This document shows, piece by piece, positions 43,105 to 51,001 of a stretch of 64,000 bases of DNA. The DNA is from Streptomyces griseorubiginosus (GTDB lineage: Bacteria > Actinomycetota > Actinomycetes > Streptomycetales > Streptomycetaceae). A program made the position numbers and the translations under genes. The DNA lies in contig NZ_KQ948746.1 of assembly GCF_001514195.1 (NCBI RefSeq), positions 124,001-188,000 of the forward strand, read 5' to 3'. The notes under the pieces are model-generated. The model was not told the DNA's origin. It ran no database searches and was given only the letters and a program-made list of their open reading frames with translations. Every line of letters starts with the position of its first letter. Position 1 is the stretch's first letter.

Positions 43105-44559
43105 GTGACCACCGCCCAAGCCGACACCGGCCGCACCGTGACGACCGACATCCCCGCCAGACTCGACCGGCTGCCCTGGTCCCGCTGGCACTGGACCATC
43201 GTCATCGGACTCGGCACCGTATGGATCCTCGACGGCCTGGAGGTCACGGTCGTCGGCAACATCGCGAGCCGGTTGTCGGAGCCGGGAAGCGGGCTGTCGA
43301 TCACCTCCGGGCAGGTCACCGGCGTCGCGGCGGCCCTGTACGTGGCCGGCGCCTGCGTGGGGGCGCTGTTCTGGGGGCGGCTGACCGACAAATGGGGCCG
43401 CAAGAAGCTGTTCATGATCACGCTGGCCGTGTACCTGGCGGCCACCGCGCTGACGTCGATCTCCTTCGACGCCTGGTGGTTCTTCCTGTTCCGCTTCCTC
43501 ACCGGGTTCGGCATCGGCGGCGAGTACGCGGCGATCAACTCCGCGATCGACGAGCTGATCCCGGCGCAGTACCGGGGCCGGGTCGACCTCATGATCAACG
43601 GAAGCTTCTGGCTGGGAGCCGTGGGTGGCTCGCTGCTGTCGATCTTCGCGCTGAACACGGACTTCTTCGCGGCGAACGTGGGCTGGCGGCTGACGTTCGC
43701 GCTGGGTGCCGTGCTGGCCCTGGTGATCCTTCTCGTACGGCGGCACGTGCCGGAGAGTCCGCGGTGGCTGCTGATCCACGGGCGGGACGCGGAGGCCGAG
43801 CGGATCGTGTCGTCGATCGAGTCGCGGGTGGAGGAGGAACGGGGGAGTGCCCTGCCGCGGGCCGAGGGTGAGATCACGATCCACCAGCGGCGGAGCGTGA
43901 CGTTCGTGGAGATCGCGCGGACGGTGTTCTCCGACTACCGGCGGCGGGCGGTGCTGGGGTTCTCGCTGTTCATCGGACAGGCGTTCCTCTACAACGCGAT
44001 CACGTTCGGGTTCGGCGCGATCCTCACGACGTTCTTCGACGTGCCGACCGGGGACACGGGGTACTACTTCGCGGTCATCGCGGTCGGCAACTTCTTCGGA
44101 CCGCTGCTGCTGGGGAAGCTGTTCGACACGGTGGGGCGGCGGGTGATGATCTCGTCCACGTATCTGCTGTCCGGCGTGCTGCTGTTCGGGACGGCGTGGC
44201 TGTTCGACCGGGGGTCGTTGAGCGCGGCGACGATGACGGCGTGCTGGTGCGCGGTGCTGTTCTTCGCGTCGGCGGGGGCGTCGAGTGCCTACCTCACGGT
44301 GTCCGAGGTGTTCCCGATGGAGACGCGGGCGATGTCGATCGCGTTCTTCTACGCGCTGGGCACCGCGGCGGGCGGTATCAGCGGGCCGCTGCTGTTCGCC
44401 GACCTGACGAGTACGGGGAAGGTCGGGGACACGGTGCTTGCCTTCCAGATCGGAGCGGGGCTGATGTGTGCGGCGGGGTTGGTGGCGGCGTTCTTGGCGG
44501 TGCGGGCGGAGAGGCGGTCGCTGGAGGATGTGGCGAAGCCGTTGACTGCGGTGGAGTAG
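43105..44559 (+). CDS. MFS transporter, sugar/aromatic acid type
   Basis: The 484-aa protein starts at GTG 43105 after GAGGAGGGAG. It has 12 predicted helices and the MFS signature GRLTDKWGRKKLFMITLAVY between helices 2 and 3; the second half has GKLFDTVGRRVMISSTYLL. RFLTGFGIGGEYAAINSAIDELIPAQYRGR is typical of the sugar-transporter/aromatic-acid:H+ symporter branch. The substrate is unknown. Confidence 0.92.
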   Translation: MTTAQADTGRTVTTDIPARLDRLPWSRWHWTIVIGLGTVWILDGLEVTVVGNIASRLSEPGSGLSITSGQVTGVAAALYVAGACVGALFWGRLTDKWGRKKLFMITLAVYLAATALTSISFDAWWFFLFRFLTGFGIGGEYAAINSAIDELIPAQYRGRVDLMINGSFWLGAVGGSLLSIFALNTDFFAANVGWRLTFALGAVLALVILLVRRHVPESPRWLLIHGRDAEAERIVSSIESRVEEERGSALPRAEGEITIHQRRSVTFVEIARTVFSDYRRRAVLGFSLFIGQAFLYNAITFGFGAILTTFFDVPTGDTGYYFAVIAVGNFFGPLLLGKLFDTVGRRVMISSTYLLSGVLLFGTAWLFDRGSLSAATMTACWCAVLFFASAGASSAYLTVSEVFPMETRAMSIAFFYALGTAAGGISGPLLFADLTSTGKVGDTVLAFQIGAGLMCAAGLVAAFLAVRAERRSLEDVAKPLTAVE

Positions 44560-44562
44560 TAG

Positions 44563-45120
44563 CGGTCTTTGTCTGCGGGTTCGGTGGGGGACGGTCTTTG
44601 TCTGCGGGTTCGGTGGGGGCGGGCGTTTTGCGCAGTTCCCCGCGCCCCTGGGGGCCTGCGGCGGCCTCTTGCGGTCCGGTGGGGGCGTGCGTAGCGCGAG
44701 CGGTCCGGTGGGTGGGTCGGTGCCGGGGTGGGGGGTATCCGTCCTCGGTCCGGCGGCTCGGTCCCTTCAAAAGGGGCCCGGTTCCGGACGCCGGCCGCTG
44801 CGGGCGGACACCCCCCACCCCGTCCCCTGCCCGCCGTACGCGGCCAACGCTTCGATGGGGCGGGCGCGGCGGCCAACGGCTCGTCGTGGCGCGCGTGACC
44901 AAGGGCTCTGTTGTGGCGCAGGTGGCCTGCAACTCCCTAGGGGCGCGGGGAACTGCGCGACAAGCCACGACGGACCCGCAGTCGCGCGAGAACCGAACCC
45001 GGCATCCCCCTAGGCGCCCGGCTCAAGCCCAGCGCAGCGGGGGCGCGGGGAACTGCGCGACAAGCCACGACGGACCCGCACCCGCCCACGAACCGCACCC
45101 GGCACCCCCATAGGCGCCCC
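44563..45120. repeat. repeat-rich 558-bp intergenic region
   Basis: A 28-bp direct repeat (CGGTCTTTGTCTGCGGGTTC...) occurs at 44563-44590 and 44592-44619. The dispersed GGGGCGCGGGGAACTGCGCGA element appears inverted at 44630-44648 and directly at about 44940-45017 and 45030-45115. The last two copies share a longer unit continuing CAAGCCACGACGGACCCGCA and ending near a GGCGCCC. No gene is supported here. Confidence 0.85.
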
Positions 45121-45423
45121 TCAACCCCGCCGGTCCGCCACCACCCACGCCGCCACTCCCACCACGCCCGCCACACCGAACACCGCAGGCCACGCGCCGA
45201 CCCTCTTGGCCAAGGGATGGGACCCGGCGAAGGCGACGACATACGCGGCCGTCAGCGCACCGGCCGCCGGGCCGCCCGCCCGCTCGCGCCACTGCCGTGC
45301 CGCCGCCGCCCCGGCGACGGCCAGCACCGCCCCGCCCAGCTGCCGCTTCTTCGTCCACCGCGCCACGCCGTACCCGCCGACGAGCCCGCCCGCCGCGACC
45401 ACCGCACTGGGAACCTTCGCCAT
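45121..45423 (-). CDS. small hydrophobic membrane protein
   Basis: The 100-aa protein has three to four hydrophobic segments (VVAAGGLVGGYGVARW, LGGAVLAVAGAAAARQW, VFGVAGVVGVAAWVVADRRG). It starts at ATG 45423 with an upstream AGGAGGCAG. I recognise no family. It is divergent from the hsp20 gene, with that gene's promoter and HAIR-like operator in the 151-bp gap. Confidence 0.6.
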   Translation of the reverse strand: MAKVPSAVVAAGGLVGGYGVARWTKKRQLGGAVLAVAGAAAARQWRERAGGPAAGALTAAYVVAFAGSHPLAKRVGAWPAVFGVAGVVGVAAWVVADRRG

Positions 45424-45480
45424 GTCTGCCTCCTAGGTCGTGGCGTCGAGGCTAGCCCCGGACCAGGGAAGTCACCCGAA

Positions 45481-45523
45481 CCTGAGTCAGGGCTTGTCAA
45501 GTTTCCTCGCTCCGAGCTATATA
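45481..45523 (+). promoter_or_regulatory. HAIR-like operator overlapping a sigma-70-type promoter of hsp20
   Basis: CCTGAGT-N7-TGTCAAG (45481-45501) approximates the HspR inverted repeat CTTGAGT-N7-ACTCAAG. Its right arm overlaps a -35 TTGTCA (45494-45499), and TATATA (45518-45523) gives an 18-bp spaced -10. HspR normally represses heat-shock genes in Streptomyces. The match is imperfect in both arms. Confidence 0.6.
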
Positions 45524-45574
45524 AGAAGGCGTAGGGCATCGCACCGGGAATCGGTGGAAAGGAGATGGACTGTG

Positions 45575-46000
45575 ATGCTCATGCGCACCGACCCCTTCCG
45601 TGAGTTCGACCGACTCGCGCAGCAGGTGTTCGGCTCGACCGCCCGCCCCAGCGCGATGGCGATGGACGCATACCGGTCGGGGGACGACTTCGTCGTCCAC
45701 TTCGACCTCCCCGGCATCGACCCCGAGACGATCGAGCTGGACGTGGAGCGCAACGTCCTGAACGTCCGGGCCGAGCGCCGCGGCCCCGCCCCCGAGGGCG
45801 CGGAGCTGATCGTCGCCGAACGACCCACGGGGACGTTCACCCGTCAGCTCTTCCTCGGCGACACCCTCGACACCGAGCGCATCGACGCCTCGTACGACGC
45901 CGGAGTGCTGACCTTGCGGATCCCCGTCGCCGAACAGGCCAAGCCCCGCCGTATCCAGATCAGCGGCGGCGGCAGCGGCCCCCGGCAGATCAGCGGCTGA
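45575..46000 (+). CDS. Hsp20/alpha-crystallin small heat-shock protein
   Basis: The 141-aa protein (ATG 45575; a GTG at 45572 is possible) starts MLMRTDPFREFDR. The alpha-crystallin domain spans about residues 35-125 (VVHFDLPGIDPETIELDVERNVLNVRAER ... FLGDTLDTERIDASYDAGVLTLRIPVAEQAKPR). It is an ATP-independent holdase. Strong GGAAAGGAG ribosome-binding site and HAIR-type control upstream suggest heat induction. It is followed by a DUF2267 gene, a frequent partner. Confidence 0.95.
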   Translation: MLMRTDPFREFDRLAQQVFGSTARPSAMAMDAYRSGDDFVVHFDLPGIDPETIELDVERNVLNVRAERRGPAPEGAELIVAERPTGTFTRQLFLGDTLDTERIDASYDAGVLTLRIPVAEQAKPRRIQISGGGSGPRQISG

Positions 46001-46121
46001 ACAACCCCCACGCGACCGAAGACCGGGCGTCCCGCGGACCGGTACGGGCCGGCTCAGGCTGTTGCAGGCGGTCCGTACGGCCGTGGGGCGCCCGGTGCAA
46101 CGACCCCCAGGAGAGCTGTAC

Positions 46122-46535
46122 ATGAGCGCGAACCGACCCAGCTGGACCGACCTCGTCGAGGCGGTGCAGGAGGCCGGACAGTACGCGACGCGGGCGGAGG
46201 CCGAACACGTCACGCACGTCGTCCTGTCCGCTCTGGGCGACCACGTCACCGGCGAGGAACGCGTCGGTCTCGCCCGCGCCCTGCCCGAGGAGGCGGCCCG
46301 GGTCATCGCCTCCCGCATTCCCCTCAACAGGCCTCTGTCCGCAGCGGAGTTCGTGGACGCGGTGGCCGCCCGCATCGAGGGGGCGACCGCGGCGACGGCC
46401 CGCTGGCACGTCAGCTCGGTGCTGAGCGTGCTGCCCGAGCTGGTGGGCGACGAACCGGTGAACCGTGTCCTCGCCCAACTCCCCTCCGGCTACGCCCTGT
46501 TGTTCGGCAAGGCGGAACTGGTCCTCACGGCCTGA
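46122..46535 (+). CDS. DUF2267-family protein
   Basis: The 137-aa helical protein starts at ATG 46122 (GGAGAGCTGTAC upstream). WTDLVEAVQEAGQYATRAEAEHVTHVVLSALGDHVTGEERVGLARALPEEA and WHVSSVLSVLPELVGDEPVNRVLAQLPSGYALLF are characteristic. DUF2267 genes sit beside hsp20 in many Streptomyces, suggesting a stress role. The 3' end overlaps the convergent frameshifted gene by 11 bp. Confidence 0.9.
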   Translation: MSANRPSWTDLVEAVQEAGQYATRAEAEHVTHVVLSALGDHVTGEERVGLARALPEEAARVIASRIPLNRPLSAAEFVDAVAARIEGATAATARWHVSSVLSVLPELVGDEPVNRVLAQLPSGYALLFGKAELVLTA

Positions 46536-47009
46536 CATCCCCGCCCGCGCGTGCCGCGGCCCGCAGCCGCACCTCCGACACATACCCGGAGGCCACGGCA
46601 AGTCCGGCCGCGGCAAGGGCGAAACCGATGGCGGTGGGGGTGACGTATCCGGGAACCTCCCCGGCCCGGTAGCTGTCGCCGTCCCCGGTCTCGCAGACGA
46701 AGTCGAGGGGCAGGACGCTCACCGAGTAGTCGACGACGTGGGCGGCGCGTTCGTCGGCACGGCACGGCAGGATCGGCGACGAATCCGCCCCACCGTCCTC
46801 GGCCTCCAGGACCGCCCCGCCGACGTACAGCAGTCCCCACGCGTACAAGGCGGCGTCGCCGCTCCCGCCAGCGCGGCGAATCCGAGGAGGGCGGCGGGAA
46901 GTTCGGCACGGCGGACGAACCAGTCGGCCACCCGCCCGCCACCGAAACCGAGGAGCCCACAGGCGACCCCACCAAGCACCAGAACGAGCAACGGCACCAA
47001 GAAAAACAC
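46525..47009 (-). pseudogene. small membrane protein gene split by an apparent frameshift
   Basis: The frame from 47009 encodes two hydrophobic segments (MFFLVPLLVLVLGGVACGLLGF and LPAALLGFAALAGA), then turns into Arg-rich non-protein-like sequence. From about 46860 another frame on the same strand continues plausibly (LYAWGLLYVGGAVLEAE ... VTPTAIGFALAAAGLAVASGYV). Joining the two at 46850-46875 gives one membrane protein of about 160 aa with four helices. Either a real mutation or a sequencing error explains this. Function unknown. Confidence 0.6.
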
Positions 47010-47091
47010 GCGTCGGCCCCCGTCCGATCGTCCGCGTCTGTCGGGGCGAGCGTAATCGGTTCGACTTGTGGTGCCGGGGCGTTGCCCCGAC

Positions 47092-47862
47092 TCACGGGGG
47101 CGGACTGGAGGAAGGGGCGGCCTCGCCCCGCATGAGCCTCAGGTCCTCGCCCCATGCGTCCAGGACCTCCCCGAGCCCGGCCCGACGCACGTCCGTCTCC
47201 ACGCGCGCGAAGACACTCCGCTGGACGGCCGCATCGCCGGTCGAGGAGATCCGCCCGACCGCCTCCAGCAGCGCTCCCGTGTCCCAACCGGGCAGCGGGT
47301 ACCGGGTCAGCTCCCACTCCAGGTACTTGTTGTAGGGCCTGGGTCGCCGATCGAGGGTGAACAGCAGCTCCAGCAGGAACCGCACGCTGTCGGCCGCGTC
47401 GAGGCGGGCGGCGAGAGGCTGGGCGTCGCGGTCGTTCTTCAGCGACCGGTAGAGGGAGTTGGCGTAGGCGTCGAGCAGGTCCCCGGCCTCCCGGAAGGCC
47501 TCGTCGGCGTCGAGCCGCCCCTTCTCGGCCATGAGCCGGGCGATGCCGGTACCCCCGTCGAGACGGTCGAGCACCACTTGGGCCCGCGCGAGGGCGTAGC
47601 GCTCGAAGCCGGGCATGCCGGCGGCCCGGAACTCGGCGAGCGGCATGACGATCAGGTCGAGCGTGGCCGAACGCTGCCCGTGGAGAGAGGAGAGCTCCGT
47701 CGTCGCCCCGTCGGTGACCACGACGTACAGGTCGTGGTCGGAGTGCTCGGTCGCCATCTCGTCGTGGGCCCGCGACCCCTTGAGCACCAGCCCTACGACG
47801 GCAGGGTCGGCCACGGCGCGAGTGACCAACGCGTCGTAGGAGAGGGGGTGTTCAGAGTCCAT
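47092..47862 (-). CDS. nucleotidyltransferase-fold protein
   Basis: The protein is 256 aa from the ATG at 47862. The N-terminal nucleotidyltransferase motif VLKGSRAHDEMATEHSDHDLYVVV carries the GS...DxD metal-binding residues, with a third carboxylate likely in the TLDLIVMPL strand. The rest is helical and resembles aminoglycoside-adenylyltransferase-like and kanamycin-nucleotidyltransferase-like proteins. The substrate is not known; a resistance role is possible but unsupported. Confidence 0.8.
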   Translation of the reverse strand: MDSEHPLSYDALVTRAVADPAVVGLVLKGSRAHDEMATEHSDHDLYVVVTDGATTELSSLHGQRSATLDLIVMPLAEFRAAGMPGFERYALARAQVVLDRLDGGTGIARLMAEKGRLDADEAFREAGDLLDAYANSLYRSLKNDRDAQPLAARLDAADSVRFLLELLFTLDRRPRPYNKYLEWELTRYPLPGWDTGALLEAVGRISSTGDAAVQRSVFARVETDVRRAGLGEVLDAWGEDLRLMRGEAAPSSSPPP

Positions 47863-47991
47863 CGGGTGATCTCCGTTGCGGGTGCCGGGTTTCGGGAACA
47901 CCCGTCGGGAACCCCTGCCGGGCGGTTCCGCACCGTAGCCCCCAACCGGGCCTGTTCCCAACGGATTTCATTCCGCCGCGTCCCGCGCCCG

Positions 47992-48408
47992 TCACACCTC
48001 GTCGAGCAGCGCCGCCAGTCCCTGGTCGAGGTCCGGGTCCAGGTTCTCGGTGCCGGGTGCGACGACGTCGTAGGAACGCAGCAGGAAGCGGCGGAGCGTG
48101 GTCGTGCCGAAGCGGATCACGGCGAGGCCCAGCGGGGAGTGGAACTCGATGACCGTTCTCGCCCAGCCGCACGGCCGTATCCGTACGTCCCCCTCCCCGG
48201 CCGGTGCTTCGAGCCCCTCCTCCAGCAGCGTCCGCCCGAACATCCAGGTCACGCCCTGGCCGTCGGCCGAGACATGTGCGGGGAAGTCGATGTGCACCGC
48301 GAAGGGCTCGGCGGCGCTGTAGCGCAGCGTGGGGCGGATCGGGAGTTCCGGGTGCTCGGAGCTGATCAGGCGGGCGCGGACGGTCTGGTGGAGCGTGGGG
48401 AGGCGCAT
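47992..48408 (-). CDS. SsgA-family sporulation/cell-division protein
   Basis: The 138-aa protein starts at ATG 48408 (MRLPTLHQTVRAR). It shares the SALP core: RPTLRYSAAEPFAVHIDFPA, VTWMFGRTLLEEGLEAPAGEGDVRIRP and GLAVIRFGTTTLRRFLLRSYDVV. It is the second SALP in the window. The exact paralogue is not identified. It is divergent from the ECF sigma gene, with a Crp-like site and an ECF-type promoter between them. Confidence 0.9.
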   Translation of the reverse strand: MRLPTLHQTVRARLISSEHPELPIRPTLRYSAAEPFAVHIDFPAHVSADGQGVTWMFGRTLLEEGLEAPAGEGDVRIRPCGWARTVIEFHSPLGLAVIRFGTTTLRRFLLRSYDVVAPGTENLDPDLDQGLAALLDEV

Positions 48409-48506
48409 GGGGGAGGTCTCCGGTCCTTCTCGATGTCGGTTGTGAGTCGGTTGCCCTGTCGAGTCGCAGGTGTGCCGGTTCATTACGCCGAGACCGGAGT
48501 CTGTCG

Positions 48507-48522
48507 TGTGATCTGAATCACG
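48507..48522. promoter_or_regulatory. candidate Crp/FNR-family binding site
   Basis: TGTGATCTGAATCACG fits the CRP pattern TGTGA-N6-TCACA at 9 of 10 defined positions and has a perfect GTGAT/ATCAC palindrome. It sits in the divergent gap between the ssgA-like and sigma-factor genes. Confidence 0.55.
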
Positions 48523-48525
48523 GTC

Positions 48526-48566
48526 GGAACTGATTGCTTGAAAGTTTTGTCATCTACGCTGACAAA
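48526..48566 (+). promoter_or_regulatory. ECF-type promoter with inverted repeat upstream of the sigma gene
   Basis: GGAAC (48526-48530) and TGTC (48548-48551) with 17 bp between fit an ECF-type -35/-10 pair. Overlapping it, TTTGTCA-N7-TGACAAA (48546-48566) is a perfect inverted repeat. Autoregulation by the sigma factor encoded at 48610 is plausible; the repeat may bind a separate repressor. Confidence 0.55.
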
Positions 48567-48609
48567 CCCGTCCGCACCCCCCGATCGCCGGGAACTGGAG
48601 CGTTCCTGC

Positions 48610-50499
48610 ATGACCGACCAACCCGCCAGAGTCCCCGCCCAGGCCTCCCCTTCCGCGACCGCCGCGTACGTGCGGATCTACGAGCAGGAACAGCCGCGGC
48701 TCGTCGCCTACGCCCGCTCGCTCACCCGTAACTCCTGGGCAGCGGAGGACCTCGTCGCCGAGGCGCACTTCCGCGTGTGGCGCCGGTTGTCCGCCGGCCA
48801 CGAGATCGACAACGTCCCGGCGTACCTCATGACGACCGTGCGGCACCTCGCCTCCTCGGTCGCGAGCGCCACGCACGAGACCCCGCGCGATCCGCAGATC
48901 CCCGAGCAGGCGTCCGCCGGTCATGCGGAGGACCCCGCCGAACGGGTCTCCGCCACCGACCTGTTGGTCCGCGTCCTCGGTGAACTCCCCGAACGCTGGG
49001 TGCGGGCCCTGTGGCTCGCCGACGCCGAAGGGCAGCCGCTGGAGTCGGTCGGCCGGCAGATCGGCGCCAAGCAGGGCGCGACGGCCGTGCTGCTGCACCG
49101 CGCCCGCGAGGGCATGCGCCAGGCGTTCCTGCGCTCACAGACCGAGGCGCCCGAGGATCCCGCGTGCGAGGTCCACTGGGTCCGCATGCCGGCCTACGTC
49201 CGCGGCACCGCGACCGCACGCCAGTCGGAGCGCCTCCTCGCCCACGTCGACGTCTGCGACGAGTGCCGGGGGCGGCTCGCCGTGCTGGTCCGCGCCAACA
49301 GCCGGCTGCCCGCCCTCGCCGGACCCGCGCTGCTGGTCCTCGCGGTGGGCGGCGGGGCGACGGGGAAGTTCCTGGCGTCGCTGACGGCGGGGGCGGCGGC
49401 AGGGGGCGCGGGGGTGGCCGCGGGTTCTGCGGCGTCTGCGGCGTCTGCGGGTTCTGCGGCGTCTGCGGGTTCCGTGGGTTCTGCGGGTTCCGTGGGGGCC
49501 GCGGGAGGTCTTTCGGCGGGCGGGCCGGGTCTTCTCCGTACGGTCCGTGCGGCGGCCCCGAAGACCAAGGCCGCCCTCGCCTCCGGTACGGCGGCGGCCA
49601 CGGCCATCGCGGTCGTCCTGACCCTCGGGGTCAACGAGGCGCCCTCGACGGTGACTTCGCCCACGAGGGAGCCGCTGGCTCAGGGGCCGGTGGTGGGGCC
49701 CGCGGTGGGACCGACGGAAGGGCCGGCGGCGGATACCCCGGCAGACCCCCGGACGGTCACGGCCGAACGGGGTCGGAGCCGGGTCGGCGGGGCGGAGGCG
49801 GTCGTAGCGGGAGACGGGTCGGGCGTGCGGCGGGGCGGGGGAGGCCCGGAGACAGCGGGGCCCGAGGAGCCGGGTGACTCCGGCTCGGGGGAGCGGGAGC
49901 AGCCTGCGCCGGTGGTGCCGGGTCCTGGTCCTGGTCCTGTGGAGCCTGCGCCGGTGGTGCCGGGTACGGGTCCTGGTCCTGTGGAGCCCGCGCCGGAGGT
50001 CCCGGACCCCGGCCCCACTGCTGCGGTGCCCGCGCCGGTGGTGCCGAGCCCCGACCCCACCCCTGCGGAGCCCGCCCCGGTGGTGCCGGATCCCAGTCCC
50101 AGCCCAGCGGAGCCCGCTCCGGAGGTGCCGAGCCCCGACCCCACCCCTGCGGAGCCCGCCCCGGTGGTGCCGGATCCCAGTCCCAGCCCTGTCGACCCCC
50201 TGCCCGGTGACGACCCGCCCGTACCGGAGCCGAGCAGCCCGACTCCGGTTGATCCTCCGCCTGTTGAGGAGACACCGGCCCCGCCGGCGTACTCCGAGCC
50301 CTCACCCGCTCCGGAGCCTCCCGAGATCCCGGAACCTTCGGAGCCCCCGGTCGCCCCGGAGCCCCCCGAGACCCCGCAACCCCCGGTCGGCGGAGGCTGC
50401 GGCGGCGAGCCCGCACCCGCGCCCGGGAAACCCGTCGCGGAACAGCAGGCAGCCGAACCGGCGTCGAACCGGCCGCAGACGCGGGCCGACGCGGGCTGA
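48610..50499 (+). CDS. ECF sigma factor fused to a zinc-finger, membrane segment and Pro-rich extracellular tail
   Basis: The 629-aa protein starts at ATG 48610. Sigma region 2 spans about 20-85 (YARSLTRNSWAAEDLVAEAHFRVWRRL) and region 4 about 115-172 (LGELPERWVRALWLADAEGQPLESVGRQI). A ZAS-type zinc motif follows (H212-x3-C216-x2-C219 in AHVDVCDECRG), then two hydrophobic segments near 237-260 and 335-360, an Ala/Gly/Ser-rich linker and a long PVVP/GPGPVEP repeat tail. The anti-sigma-like part is thus in the same chain. Related fused ECFs are known in actinobacteria. Confidence 0.88.
   Translation: MTDQPARVPAQASPSATAAYVRIYEQEQPRLVAYARSLTRNSWAAEDLVAEAHFRVWRRLSAGHEIDNVPAYLMTTVRHLASSVASATHETPRDPQIPEQASAGHAEDPAERVSATDLLVRVLGELPERWVRALWLADAEGQPLESVGRQIGAKQGATAVLLHRAREGMRQAFLRSQTEAPEDPACEVHWVRMPAYVRGTATARQSERLLAHVDVCDECRGRLAVLVRANSRLPALAGPALLVLAVGGGATGKFLASLTAGAAAGGAGVAAGSAASAASAGSAASAGSVGSAGSVGAAGGLSAGGPGLLRTVRAAAPKTKAALASGTAAATAIAVVLTLGVNEAPSTVTSPTREPLAQGPVVGPAVGPTEGPAADTPADPRTVTAERGRSRVGGAEAVVAGDGSGVRRGGGGPETAGPEEPGDSGSGEREQPAPVVPGPGPGPVEPAPVVPGTGPGPVEPAPEVPDPGPTAAVPAPVVPSPDPTPAEPAPVVPDPSPSPAEPAPEVPSPDPTPAEPAPVVPDPSPSPVDPLPGDDPPVPEPSSPTPVDPPPVEETPAPPAYSEPSPAPEPPEIPEPSEPPVAPEPPETPQPPVGGGCGGEPAPAPGKPVAEQQAAEPASNRPQTRADAG
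49905..50210 (+). repeat. Pro-Val/Gly-Pro-rich repeat in the ECF-fusion tail
   Basis: The tail encodes imperfect repeats around PAPVVPGPGPGPVEPAP with degenerate spacing. The mRNA repeats keep frame and vary in unit length (about 42 bp in the early copies, with 60-63 bp later). They look like a wall-spanning stalk. Confidence 0.7.
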
Positions 50500-50530
50500 C
50501 GCGGGGCAGGCGTCCTGAATCCTCACGGCC

Positions 50531-50833
50531 TCACTGGTGGTACGGCTGCTGCGGCGCCTGTCCGCCGTGCACCTGCCCGCCCTGCCCACCACCGGCGGCC
50601 GCCTGCGCCTGCAACTGCTCCGCCTCCTGCGCGCTCAGCTTGCTCTCCGCACCGCAGAAGGTGCACTGCGTCGCGTACTTGGTGGAGATCGGGAAGAGCG
50701 GCACGAAGAACAGCGTGAACTTCGTGACCCGCTTGCGCAGCGTGTGCGCGGCCGGATTCCCGCACCGCCCGCACACCAGGGTGAGTATCGCGAGCTGGTA
50801 CAGGTAGCCCTTGGTGCCAAAGAGGATGAGCAT
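50531..50833 (-). CDS. zinc-ribbon membrane-associated protein
   Basis: The protein is 100 aa from the ATG at 50833. It has two CxxC pairs (CGRCG and CTFCG) forming a zinc ribbon flanking FTLFFVPLFPIS, then a Gln/Ala/Gly-rich tail. This layout is typical of zinc-ribbon domain-containing membrane proteins in Streptomyces. The function is unknown. It is convergent with the ECF-fusion gene. Confidence 0.8.
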   Translation of the reverse strand: MLILFGTKGYLYQLAILTLVCGRCGNPAAHTLRKRVTKFTLFFVPLFPISTKYATQCTFCGAESKLSAQEAEQLQAQAAAGGGQGGQVHGGQAPQQPYHQ

Positions 50834-50946
50834 GGTGTGGTCGCCTTCCGGATCGGTGCTTGAGAGGCAGTATCCCCGCAGCCGCCGCGCGCGCCGAGTG
50901 GCGGCCGCATCCCGTGGACCGACGTAGGCGGACCGGACAGACGAAC

Positions 50947-50982
50947 GGCGCCGCCCACCCCTGGAACGGGACGGGCGGCGCC
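50947..50982 (-). terminator. terminator downstream of the small secreted protein
   Basis: GGCGCCGCCC (50947-50956) pairs perfectly with GGGCGGCGCC (50973-50982) across a 16-nt loop, 19 bp after the stop of the gene at 51002 on the minus strand. Confidence 0.65.
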
Positions 50983-51001
50983 ACACGTCGAAACCGGGGA
51001 C

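Noticed and set aside
44563..45120. A frame through the repeat region after the MFS gene
   Set aside because: It consists of dispersed repeats and low-complexity Gly/Arg runs, without a ribosome-binding site.
46719..47009. Independent small gene for a 96-aa protein
   Set aside because: Only its first half looks protein-like; the rest is Arg-rich noise and the other frame continues the protein.
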